Source: an uncultured Clostridia bacterium
GTDB taxonomy: Bacteria; Bacillota; Clostridia; Christensenellales; UBA1750
Direction of reading: 5' to 3'
DNA: 34,215 nucleotides
NCBI GenBank assembly: GCA_944383925.1
Contig: CALWRM010000064.1
Coordinates: 1 to 34,215 of the forward strand
Shown: positions 1 through 8,429 of the stretch, one piece after another
Numbering within the stretch: the stretch's first letter is position 1
Layout: each line of letters begins with the position of its first letter
Program-made: the position numbers and the translations under genes
The notes under the pieces: model-generated
What the model saw: the letters and a program-made list of their open reading frames with translations, nothing else
Database searches by the model: none
What the model was told of the DNA's origin: nothing

Positions 1-1768
1 GATCCAGGTACACCGTCAGGCTTCCGTCCGTGCCGTTGGCGCTGCCGTTGCCGTTGGGATTGATGGTGACGGTGTTGTCAGTAAGTTTTACATACGTATC
101 GCCCTGCTTTACGTAGAGGGTGGCGGCGGATCCGTCCGCCTGATGCGTGATTGTAAAGGTCGCGGGTCCTTGGATGGGATCGTGCTCATACGCCTCCTTT
201 GCATATAGGCAGGCGGCGCCATCGCCCTGCATGTACTTTTCGATTTTTATGCCCGCGGGCTGCGTCACTTCGCCGGCCTGAATGCTGGCGGTGCCTTCGG
301 CCGTCCTGTCCGCATCCTCGCCAAGAAGCCGGTAGGTCAGGGTGGCGCCGTTGGAAACCGTAAGCTTTTCCTGGTTTTCCTCGGAGTATTTGGCGATGAA
401 GGGTGCGTACGGATACACCACCTCCACCAGGTAGCTGGACAGGTAGGGCGCGCCGCCGTCCACATCCTCGCCGACGCCCTTCTTGCCCGCGCAGCTGTCC
501 ACGGGCAGGGAGACGGCCTTCCCCTTCTCCACGGAAATGGGCGTCTGATCGCCAAATTGGGGCGTGACCTGGATGCTGTCGGCCGAAATCTCCTTCTCAT
601 CTCGGTCTAGCACCTTGGGCAGCTCGGTAAGGGTCGCGCTTCCACCAAAAAAGGGAACGCGGCCATCCCTTCCATAGGCGGAAGGGTCGGTGAGGATCTT
701 GCCGTTGTCCTCCAGGCCCACCGTCAGTCGGAACGTCACGGTGATCTGCGTTTTCTCCGCATTGGGCGTTGCGCTCACCGCCTCTTTTTTCAAGCCCCAG
801 ACGTCGTTTGTGCCGATGGTCTTCGTCCCCAAACCGGAAGCGGTGATGGTCTTTTCATAATGCAGGTCGGTTTCCTCAGGTTTGACGGGATCCCGGCGGT
901 CCATGATGGTAAAGCTCGTGACCAGCTCCGCCCCCTTTTGAAAGTCCAGCTCCGTGTCGATGGCGGCCGTTCCGTTCCCCAGGACGTGCAGGGGCAGGGT
1001 GATGGTGCCGGTGGCGCTGGAGTTGGCGGAAATGCTCGAGTCCAGAACCAGCCGGTACGGATCGCCGGCTTTTTCAGGTGCCACGATGTCCGTCACGCTG
1101 CCAAGATTGCCGGCCACATTCTCCGGGATGGCGACCAGCTCGGGCAAATGGAGCAGGATTTCGGTGTCCCGATAGTCGTCAAAGAGCGGCTCCGCCTGGT
1201 CCGTATAGTTGTAGGTCGCGGCCGGATTCAGCGTCCATGTCAGGGTTAGGTTCACGTCTTCCCCCGCCAGAAGCGTATCGTCGGCGGCGTTTTCCCACGA
1301 AACCGACAGCGAGCCGATGGTTTGCGTGCCGTTTTGGCCATAGTAGCCCTCGGCCACGCTTCGAAAGTCCTCCTGTTCATTCTGGTTGGCGCCGTCCTGC
1401 CTTAAGGTCGGGGTTTCCGGCTCGTTTCCCGGCTGGTCGTCGCTCCCCGGCTGGGCGTCGCTCCCCGGCTGGGCGTCGCTCCCCGGCTGGGTATCGCTCC
1501 CCGGCTGGGCGTCGCTCCCCGGCTGGGTGTCGCTCCCCGGCTGGGCGTCGCTCCCCGGCTGGTCGTCGCTCCCCGGCTGGGCATTGGGAGCGGGGTCTTC
1601 CAGCGAGGCGTCCTCCCCGCCCTGGTCATTTGGGACAGCCTGGGCCGGCGTCCCGCTTTCTCCCTGCGCATAGGCCATGACATAGGGGGATACGCCGTTG
1701 AGCAGCATGCCCAAGGCGAGCGTCAAGGCGAGCAACACCCGCCGCCAGTTTCTTGCCATCTTGTTCAC
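1..1768 (-). CDS. Secreted cell-surface protein, adhesin/SpaA-like, C-terminus beyond window
   Basis: The reading frame is open from a GTG at 1768 to the window edge (589 codons), so the C-terminus and any cell-wall anchor are not visible. The GTG is preferred over an in-frame ATG at 1759 because an AAAGGGTGA ribosome binding site lies 7 bases before it. Residues 1-34 form a Sec signal peptide: N-terminal Arg/Lys, a Leu/Ala-rich core, and a likely cleavage after AYA. Residues about 63-117 are a hydrophilic QPGSD-type repeat, probably a stalk or spacer. From about residue 130 onward the protein is a run of Thr/Ser/Val-rich beta segments typical of Ig-like surface domains. The last visible 70 residues (around KIEKYMQGDG and the LTVYLD stretch) resemble the prealbumin-like fold of SpaA/Cna-B pilin modules. 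That assignment rests on pattern, not a search. Function as an adhesin or pilin is inferred. Confidence 0.75.
   Translation of the reverse strand, partial: MNKMARNWRRVLLALTLALGMLLNGVSPYVMAYAQGESGTPAQAVPNDQGGEDASLEDPAPNAQPGSDDQPGSDAQPGSDTQPGSDAQPGSDTQPGSDAQPGSDAQPGSDDQPGNEPETPTLRQDGANQNEQEDFRSVAEGYYGQNGTQTIGSLSVSWENAADDTLLAGEDVNLTLTWTLNPAATYNYTDQAEPLFDDYRDTEILLHLPELVAIPENVAGNLGSVTDIVAPEKAGDPYRLVLDSSISANSSATGTITLPLHVLGNGTAAIDTELDFQKGAELVTSFTIMDRRDPVKPEETDLHYEKTITASGLGTKTIGTNDVWGLKKEAVSATPNAEKTQITVTFRLTVGLEDNGKILTDPSAYGRDGRVPFFGGSATLTELPKVLDRDEKEISADSIQVTPQFGDQTPISVEKGKAVSLPVDSCAGKKGVGEDVDGGAPYLSSYLVEVVYPYAPFIAKYSEENQEKLTVSNGATLTYRLLGEDADRTAEGTASIQAGEVTQPAGIKIEKYMQGDGAACLYAKEAYEHDPIQGPATFTITHQADGSAATLYVKQGDTYVKLTDNTVTINPNGNGSANGTDGSLTVYLD
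1419..1580 (-). repeat. Nine 18-bp tandem repeats coding for QPGSD(D/A/T)
   Basis: Nine back-to-back 18-bp units share the core CCAGCCGGGGAGCGAC and differ mainly in the last codon (Asp, Ala or Thr); the last unit has QPGNE. Each unit is six codons, so gain or loss of copies keeps the frame. The repeat sits just after the signal peptide of the surface protein and would make an extended, acidic, flexible spacer. Confidence 0.95.
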
Positions 1769-1800
1769 GATATAGTCACCCTTTCCCAATACCCATTTGA

Positions 1801-1881
1801 CCGGCGGCATGCCGGCCATCGCCATCTTTCCTGGATGGCCGCTCTGTATGTCGGACGTTAGGGGAGCCATACAGCTTCCCC
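1801..1881 (-). promoter_or_regulatory. Structured 5' leader of the surface protein gene, possible pseudoknot
   Basis: Reading the minus strand, GGGG-A-AGC (1881-1874) pairs with GCTCCCC (1867-1861), leaving the six-base loop TGTATG (1873-1868). That loop is exactly complementary to CATACA at 1850-1845, which would give a loop-to-3' pseudoknot. Downstream, CGGCCATC (1841-1834) can pair with GATGGCCG (1820-1813). This is mutually exclusive with a CCGGC/GCCGG hairpin at 1815-1801 close to the ribosome binding site. I do not recognise a known riboswitch class. The base pairing is visible; a regulatory role is inference. Confidence 0.4.
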
Positions 1882-1918
1882 ACCCAAACGCAACTTCCAA
1901 TTCAGGCTTCGTAATCAT

Positions 1919-1947
1919 ATTATATTAATTCTATCTAATTTGCGCAA
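1919..1947 (-). promoter_or_regulatory. Promoter of the surface protein gene
   Basis: On the minus strand a TTGCGC -35 element (1947-1942), a 17-base AT-rich spacer and a perfect TATAAT -10 element (1924-1919) match the vegetative sigma-A pattern. Transcription would begin near 1912, leaving an untranslated leader of about 145 bases. Confidence 0.65.
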
Positions 1948-2338
1948 GGCTTTCGCCCATCAGTTAGGCCAGCAAAATATTCGTTAATTTTTTATTTATC
2001 TCTCCCCGTTTCCATTTATTTCTTTTTAGTTGAAGCTTTCTGGCCAAGTCGCCATAAATCTTGAATTTTTGTCGATATCCCAAGATTCATCCCCATTTAT
2101 AGAACATATTTGCCCCATCTATCAAGATTCAATCGTCACATTTTGATCATAATTTCTTAAGTTACAAGATGATAGTATTGACCATTTTCAACATCGCATT
2201 TTCTATCCCATTTTCGGATTCCATAATATAATTTATCTACACATGTGCATAGTTTTATCGTCCTTATGTTAATCGCAAGCATCATTTTTCTTCACTAAAA
2301 CGATATTTTATTATTTTAGATACACGCATCAACCCACA
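1948..2338. other. AT-rich gene-free stretch with repeated CAAGAT motifs
   Basis: About 390 bases without a credible gene, strikingly AT-rich beside the GC-rich genes around it. CAAGATTCA occurs at 2081-2089 and 2123-2131, CAAGATGA near 2165, and the inverted form ATCTTGAA near 2058. It may hold regulator binding sites upstream of the surface protein promoter. No RNA gene is recognised. Confidence 0.5.
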
Positions 2339-2382
2339 AAAAAGCCCCCGGCATTTCCCAATGGAAATGCCGGGGGCTTTTT
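2339..2382 (-). terminator. Intrinsic terminator, near-perfect hairpin
   Basis: A 20-bp perfect stem (AAAAAGCCCCCGGCATTTCC and its complement) closes on the loop CAAT, with A/T runs on both flanks. It ends minus-strand transcription about 25 bases after the stop codon at 2407 and could also act on the plus strand. Confidence 0.9.
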
Positions 2383-2406
2383 CAGCTCTCCGTGTTTTTG
2401 CTCCGC

Positions 2407-2925
2407 TTATATGGAAGGCCTATCGCCCTCCTTCTCTCCAAGCAGGCGCGCGATCTCTCCAGCGTCGTGAATGGGGAAGTCCGCCTCGGCCAGACGCCTC
2501 GACGCATAGACATGTATGCACGGCAGCGGCTCCAGGTCCTGCCGCCACGCATACTCCCCGGTCATCAGCCTGGCGCTCCCCCCTCGGATGCGGTAGGGCT
2601 GCAGCTCCGGGGATATGTACAGCAGCAGCGCGTCATTTTGAAAGGAGAACTCCTCCCCTTCGGCCGTGGCGAAATACCCGCCCCGGCCGTCATGGCCGAG
2701 GAGCACGAGGGCGGGAACGGCGTAGGGGACGTTCCGCGGCCCTTCCTCCCCAAAGAAGAGGAAGAAGCCCTCCCGGCGCAAGGGTTCCAGCACATCTGAC
2801 GCGCGGTACGCCTCCGGCTCCCTATGCACGGAGGTGCCGGTCCAGACCACGCTCCTGCCGCGGAGGAGCAAGCCGACGCCCTCCAAGCCCTGCCTATCCA
2901 GATAAAACCGACCGTCGTCTATCAT
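2407..2925 (-). CDS. Protein of unknown function, 172 aa
   Basis: I do not recognise this family. The ATG at 2925 (protein start MIDDGRFYL) is chosen because GAGGAG lies 6 bases upstream; an ATG at 2964 has a weak site. The protein has no signal peptide or membrane segment and no obvious catalytic motif. It is rich in aromatic residues, with a glycine-rich middle (GHDGRGGYF) and short beta-like segments (ALLLYISPEL, CIHVYASRRL), suggesting a small soluble alpha/beta protein. It lies 52 bases downstream of a methyltransferase gene on the same strand and is followed by a strong terminator, so the two probably form a two-gene transcript. Codon use resembles its neighbours, so it is likely a real gene. 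Confidence 0.6.
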   Translation of the reverse strand: MIDDGRFYLDRQGLEGVGLLLRGRSVVWTGTSVHREPEAYRASDVLEPLRREGFFLFFGEEGPRNVPYAVPALVLLGHDGRGGYFATAEGEEFSFQNDALLLYISPELQPYRIRGGSARLMTGEYAWRQDLEPLPCIHVYASRRLAEADFPIHDAGEIARLLGEKEGDRPSI

Positions 2926-2977
2926 ACGCGTCTCCTCTTTTCCTCCGATCAGCGCCGCTTTCATTTCCCACGAGCCC

Positions 2978-3628
2978 CTAGCGGCCGGCCCTCAAGCAGT
3001 AGGTCTGGCCCCAGCGGCGCAGGACTTCCACCGTCGTAAATCCCGCCTGCAGAAGGGCTTCCCGTTCGTGCTCGACCGTAAGCGGCGTATCGTAGTGATA
3101 GAGCGCATCGTCCAAAATGCCCTGCTGCGCTTTTCGCGCCAGGTACTCGTTCCGGTACTCGCGCTCCGCCTCGTCGGACGGCGAAAAGTAATCCGTTAGG
3201 ATGAAATACCCATTCTTCTTTAGCGCCCTGCACAGCTTCGCATACAGGGGGATCTTCTCCTCCTTGGTGAAGTGATGCAGGCTTTCGACGGATACCGCGG
3301 CGTCAAAGGCATCGACGCCGAAGGGGACGGAGAAATAGGAGCCCACGATCAGGGAGACATCCCGATCCACGAATTTCTTCTTGAGGGCGGACAGCATCCC
3401 CTGGGACAAATCGATGCCCGTCACCTTCGCGGATGGGTTGCGCAAAAAGAGCTCTTCCAATTCCAAGCCCGTCCCGCAGCCCAAATCGAGAATCCGGCAG
3501 TTTGGCGCAGCGGGCAGCCGCTCCGCCGTGAAGGGATAAAACTCGTCCGCGGACTCGATGTCCCTCCTCATGTGCTCGTCATAGCCGTCCAACCTGGCTT
3601 CGAAAAAGAGGTCCATCCTTTCCAGCAC
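2978..3628 (-). CDS. Class I SAM-dependent methyltransferase
   Basis: The 216-residue protein has the Rossmann-type methyltransferase core. Motif I is RILDLGCGTGLELEEL at about residues 45-60, an acidic end of strand 2 follows (VTGIDLSQGM), and there are motif II/III-like segments (DAAVSVESLHHF and LKKNGYFILTDYF). The N-terminal MDLFFEARLDGYDEHM stretch is common in small firmicute methyltransferases of unknown substrate. Translation begins at a GTG at 3628, with GGAGG 7 bases upstream; the internal ATG four codons later has a less suitable spacing. The substrate cannot be read from sequence. It probably heads a short transcript with the unknown gene downstream. Confidence 0.85.
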   Translation of the reverse strand: MLERMDLFFEARLDGYDEHMRRDIESADEFYPFTAERLPAAPNCRILDLGCGTGLELEELFLRNPSAKVTGIDLSQGMLSALKKKFVDRDVSLIVGSYFSVPFGVDAFDAAVSVESLHHFTKEEKIPLYAKLCRALKKNGYFILTDYFSPSDEAEREYRNEYLARKAQQGILDDALYHYDTPLTVEHEREALLQAGFTTVEVLRRWGQTYCLRAGR

Positions 3629-3673
3629 AGCCGTTCCTCCAAGTTTCCGTTTTACGGTTCTCTTGCCTTAAAG

Positions 3674-3704
3674 AAGGGGCAATCCCGCGAAAGGACCGCC
3701 CCTT
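3674..3704 (-). terminator. Terminator of the greA-lysS operon
   Basis: On the minus strand AAGGGGCGGTCC pairs with GGATTGCCCCTT around the loop TTTCGCG. This is a 12-bp stem with two G-U pairs, followed by CTTTAA. It lies 108 bases after the lysS stop codon and before the next minus-strand gene. Confidence 0.55.
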
Positions 3705-3811
3705 ACATTTCGTTCATGCCGCGTTCTTTCGACGCAGCCGCGCATCTTTGGCCGTCGGATGGCGCGCCCGCGCGGGCCTTGTGGGCATTTTCCCGACGCA
3801 GGGCAGCCCGA

Positions 3812-5821
<2,010 letters not shown>

Positions 5822-6313
5822 CTAGCGGCTGATGGAAACGATGGTGTAGCTAAAGGTTCCGGCCGGCACCTGAATCTTCACTTCCTCGCCGAGCTTCCTG
5901 CCAAACAGGGCCTTGCCCACCGGGGACTCGTTGGAAATGCGGCCCTTCAGCGGGTCGGACTCGGAGGAGCCCACCACGTGATAGGTGATGTCGCGGTTCT
6001 TCTCGTTGTCGTGGAGCACCACCTTGGAGCCGACGGTCACCATGTCGCTGGGGGCTTCCTCGTCGGTGACCACCTGGGCGTTGCGCAGGGTGTTTTCCAG
6101 CTCCATGATGCGGCCCTCCATGAAGGCCTGCTCGTTCTTCGCCGCGTCGTACTCGGCGTTTTCGGACAGGTCGCCAAAGGAGCGGGCCACCTTGATGCGC
6201 TCGGCCACCTCCACGCGCTTCACGGTCTTCAAATATTCCAGCTCTTCCTCCATCTTTTTCATGCCTTCCAGGGTAAAGAGCTTGCCATTTTCCGCAGAAC
6301 CAGGGTTTGCCAT
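5822..6313 (-). CDS. greA: Transcription elongation factor GreA
   Basis: The 163-residue protein has the standard GreA length. It has an N-terminal coiled coil (about residues 10-80) with LTLEGMKKMEEELEYLK-type sequence and the SFGDLSENAEYDAAK tip region carrying the acidic residues that enter the RNA polymerase secondary channel. A C-terminal FKBP-like domain ends in VPAGTFSYTIVSI. GreA rescues backtracked polymerase by stimulating transcript cleavage. The frame is open further upstream, but the ATG at 6313 is preferred because a perfect AGAGGAGG site precedes it and the protein then matches the family start. A near-consensus promoter lies about 90 bases upstream, and lysS follows 57 bases later. 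Confidence 0.97.
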   Translation of the reverse strand: MANPGSAENGKLFTLEGMKKMEEELEYLKTVKRVEVAERIKVARSFGDLSENAEYDAAKNEQAFMEGRIMELENTLRNAQVVTDEEAPSDMVTVGSKVVLHDNEKNRDITYHVVGSSESDPLKGRISNESPVGKALFGRKLGEEVKIQVPAGTFSYTIVSISR

Positions 6314-6404
6314 GGAAATACCTCCTCTTGTATCCAACGAAAAGCGCCACCTGCCAAAGGCCTTGCCTGCAAGTGCCGCTTTTCTTGCTTTCAAATTTTG
6401 CTTT

Positions 6405-6433
6405 AGTATATAGGAAGCAATCCCCGTTGTCAA
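6405..6433 (-). promoter_or_regulatory. Strong promoter of greA-lysS
   Basis: On the minus strand a perfect TTGACA (6433-6428), a 17-base spacer and TATACT (6410-6405) form a near-consensus sigma-A promoter. The start site would be near 6398, giving a leader of about 85 bases before the greA ATG. Confidence 0.85.
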
Positions 6434-6505
6434 CCGTTGCGGCGGCGCCGCGCCTCAATTTACGGATTGTTCATATAGAATTTTAGCACGCGATGGAAAA
6501 CGCGC

Positions 6506-6534
6506 TTGCAATGTGCAACGGTTTTTTGCATACT
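6506..6534 (+). promoter_or_regulatory. Possible promoter of the M15 peptidase gene
   Basis: TTGCAA (6506-6511), a 17-base spacer and CATACT (6529-6534) give four of six matches in each box. The predicted start near 6541 is about 40 bases before the ATG at 6583. Confidence 0.4.
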
Positions 6535-6582
6535 TCCGTTTGATGGGTAGCAAATCCTGTCATCGATGGAGGTTATATCGGC

Positions 6583-7338
6583 ATGATCGGCGAAAAGAAA
6601 CTGCGCGTCCTTCTCCTCGTGTGCGGCTGCTTGGTCGTGGTGTTGGGGCTTGCAGCCCTGGGTCTGGCCTTTCTCTACGGCTACTTGCCGCCGGCGGACC
6701 GGGCGGCCCAGGTCGTCCACCTTCGCGACGCGCGGCAAATCGACGAGGAAGGGTTTCTTGTACTCGTCAACGAGACGCATCCCCTGCCGGACGACTACGA
6801 GCCGGAGGACCTGGTCAACCTGGCCGAGGCGCGTCCCAAGAACACCATCGGCCTAAAGGACATCTCCATGCGGGCCAACAAGACGGCCTTCGCCGCCCTT
6901 TGCAACCTGGCCGCCGACATGAAGGCCGAGGGCTACGAGGGGCTCACGGTGATCGCCTCCTACCGCGATCTGGAAAAGCAGCAGGAGCTGTTCCGGGCCT
7001 CCTTCAACGGCAGGGATATCTTCGGCAAGCCCTACGTGCAGACGCCCGAGGCCACGGAGCACCGCACGGGCCTGGCCTTTGACCTGTCCGTGCTGGACGA
7101 AGACGGCCAAACCCTGGTCTTTAGCGAAACGCCCCACTATACCTATGTTTTGGAGCACATGGCCGATTACGGCTTCATCCTGCGCTACCCTTCGGACAAG
7201 CAGGAGATCACCGGCATCGGTTATGAGCCCTGGCACATCCGCTACGTAGGCAAGGAGGCCGCCGTCCAGATGCAGGCGGAGGGCCTTTGCCTAGAAGAAT
7301 ATGTCCAGCGCCTGGAGGACGCGGGGCAAAGTTCCTAA
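6583..7338 (+). CDS. Membrane-anchored D-alanyl-D-alanine carboxypeptidase, M15 (VanY-like) family
   Basis: The 251-residue protein has one N-terminal membrane segment (about residues 8-33, Leu/Val/Cys-rich), then an extracellular M15/LAS-type peptidase domain. The zinc signature is visible as TEHRTGLAFD (His160 and Asp167) and GYEPWHIRYVG (Glu215 catalytic, His218 zinc), with the SYRDLEKQQ substrate segment at 126-134. Such enzymes trim the terminal D-Ala of peptidoglycan peptides outside the cell. The ATG at 6583 has GGAGG ten bases upstream. prmA follows after 41 bases on the same strand, so they are probably cotranscribed. There are no vanR/S/H/A/X genes nearby, so this is most likely a housekeeping wall enzyme rather than vancomycin resistance. 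Confidence 0.9.
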   Translation: MIGEKKLRVLLLVCGCLVVVLGLAALGLAFLYGYLPPADRAAQVVHLRDARQIDEEGFLVLVNETHPLPDDYEPEDLVNLAEARPKNTIGLKDISMRANKTAFAALCNLAADMKAEGYEGLTVIASYRDLEKQQELFRASFNGRDIFGKPYVQTPEATEHRTGLAFDLSVLDEDGQTLVFSETPHYTYVLEHMADYGFILRYPSDKQEITGIGYEPWHIRYVGKEAAVQMQAEGLCLEEYVQRLEDAGQSS

Positions 7339-7379
7339 TCCCCTTTCAAAATAACGACAGAAACGGAGCCGAACAAGCC

Positions 7380-8351
7380 ATGGATCTAAACCGCGTGACC
7401 GTATACACCACCCAGGAGGCCCTGGAGCTGGTGGGCTATACCCTAGAACAGGCCGGCATCCCCCAGTACGAGCTGGTGGAGGATAGCCAGGTGGTGCAGC
7501 AGTTTCTGGACGAGACCGCCGCTTCCTGGGACTATGTGGAGGCCTCGTCCGTGCTGGACGCCCGGCAGCCCTGCGTGCGCGCCTTCTTGAGCGCCAACCA
7601 GACCGGCATGCAGCAGCTGCGCGCCCTGCGGGAGGCCATCGCCCAGCTGAAACAGAACATCGTCGGGTTGGACGCCGGCAGCTTGGACATCCAGATCGAC
7701 GTGGTGCACGAGGAGGATTGGGCCAACAACTGGAAGCAGTACTACAAGCCCACGCCCATCGGCAAGCGCCTATTGATCAAGCCCTCCTGGGAGACGTGCG
7801 AAAATCCGGAAAACCGCCTGGTGCTGAACATGGATCCGGGCATGGTCTTCGGCACGGGCACCCATGAAACGACCCAGCTGAGCCTGTTGGCCCTGGAGGA
7901 ATTCGTCCGCTCCGACATGCGCGTGCTGGATCTTGGCTGTGGCAGCGGCATCCTGGCCATCGGCGCGCTGCTGCTTGGCGCGGACCAGGCCGTCGGCGTG
8001 GACATCGACCCCAACGCCAAGGACATCGCCTACGTCAACCTGCAGGAAAACGGCTTCGGCCCGGACCGCTGCCTCTTTCTGACGGGCAACGTGCTGGAGG
8101 ACGAGGACTTGCTCGGCAACCTGGGCCAGGCGGATCTGGTGGTGGCCAACATCGTGGCCGGGGTCATCATTCCCCTTGCCGAGAAGGTTCCAAGGCTGCT
8201 CAAGCCCGACGGGGTGTTCATCACCTCCGGCATCATCAGCGAGCGGCAGGCGGAGGTGGAGACAGCCCTGCGAAAGGCGGGACTGGAGCCCGTCCGCATG
8301 CACGAGAAGAACGATTGGGTTTGTCTGGCCGCCAAAAAGGCCGCCAAGTAA
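7380..8351 (+). CDS. prmA: Ribosomal protein L11 methyltransferase
   Basis: PrmA trimethylates lysines and the N-terminus of ribosomal protein L11. The 323-residue protein has the expected two parts: an N-terminal L11-binding domain (about 1-105) and a class I methyltransferase domain. The latter shows EDWANNWKQYYKPTPIG (112-128), DPGMVFGTGTHETT (152-165), motif I LDLGCGSGILAIGA (183-196), and the PrmA-type VVANIVAGVIIPLA motif (254-267). The ATG at 7380 (MDLNRVTVYT) is chosen; an upstream in-frame TTG would overlap the preceding gene and add unrelated sequence. The ribosome binding site is modest (CGGAG, about 11 bases away), so translation may depend partly on the upstream gene. PrmA often sits next to dnaJ in Firmicutes, which is not the case here. 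Confidence 0.95.
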   Translation: MDLNRVTVYTTQEALELVGYTLEQAGIPQYELVEDSQVVQQFLDETAASWDYVEASSVLDARQPCVRAFLSANQTGMQQLRALREAIAQLKQNIVGLDAGSLDIQIDVVHEEDWANNWKQYYKPTPIGKRLLIKPSWETCENPENRLVLNMDPGMVFGTGTHETTQLSLLALEEFVRSDMRVLDLGCGSGILAIGALLLGADQAVGVDIDPNAKDIAYVNLQENGFGPDRCLFLTGNVLEDEDLLGNLGQADLVVANIVAGVIIPLAEKVPRLLKPDGVFITSGIISERQAEVETALRKAGLEPVRMHEKNDWVCLAAKKAAK

Positions 8352-8362
8352 GCGAGAAAAAT

Positions 8363-8405
8363 AGGGAAAGGGCGGGACCGCAACGCGCGGTCCCGCCCTT
8401 TCCCT
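8363..8405. terminator. Bidirectional terminator between prmA and the binding-protein gene
   Basis: A 19-bp perfect stem starting AGGGAAAGGGCGGGACCGC closes on the loop AACGC. It lies 11 bases after the prmA stop. On the minus strand it is followed by TATTTTTC, so it should also end the ABC transporter transcript arriving from the other side. Confidence 0.9.
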
Positions 8406-8429
8406 TTGAGGTAGGAGGAGGTAACAAGC

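Noticed and set aside
1419-1580. Regular 18-bp repeats as a CRISPR array
   Set aside because: The units are directly adjacent with no spacers and encode an in-frame hexapeptide in a secreted protein.
6583-7338. Vancomycin-resistance vanY
   Set aside because: The M15 motifs fit, but no van regulatory or ligase genes are nearby; a housekeeping carboxypeptidase is more likely.
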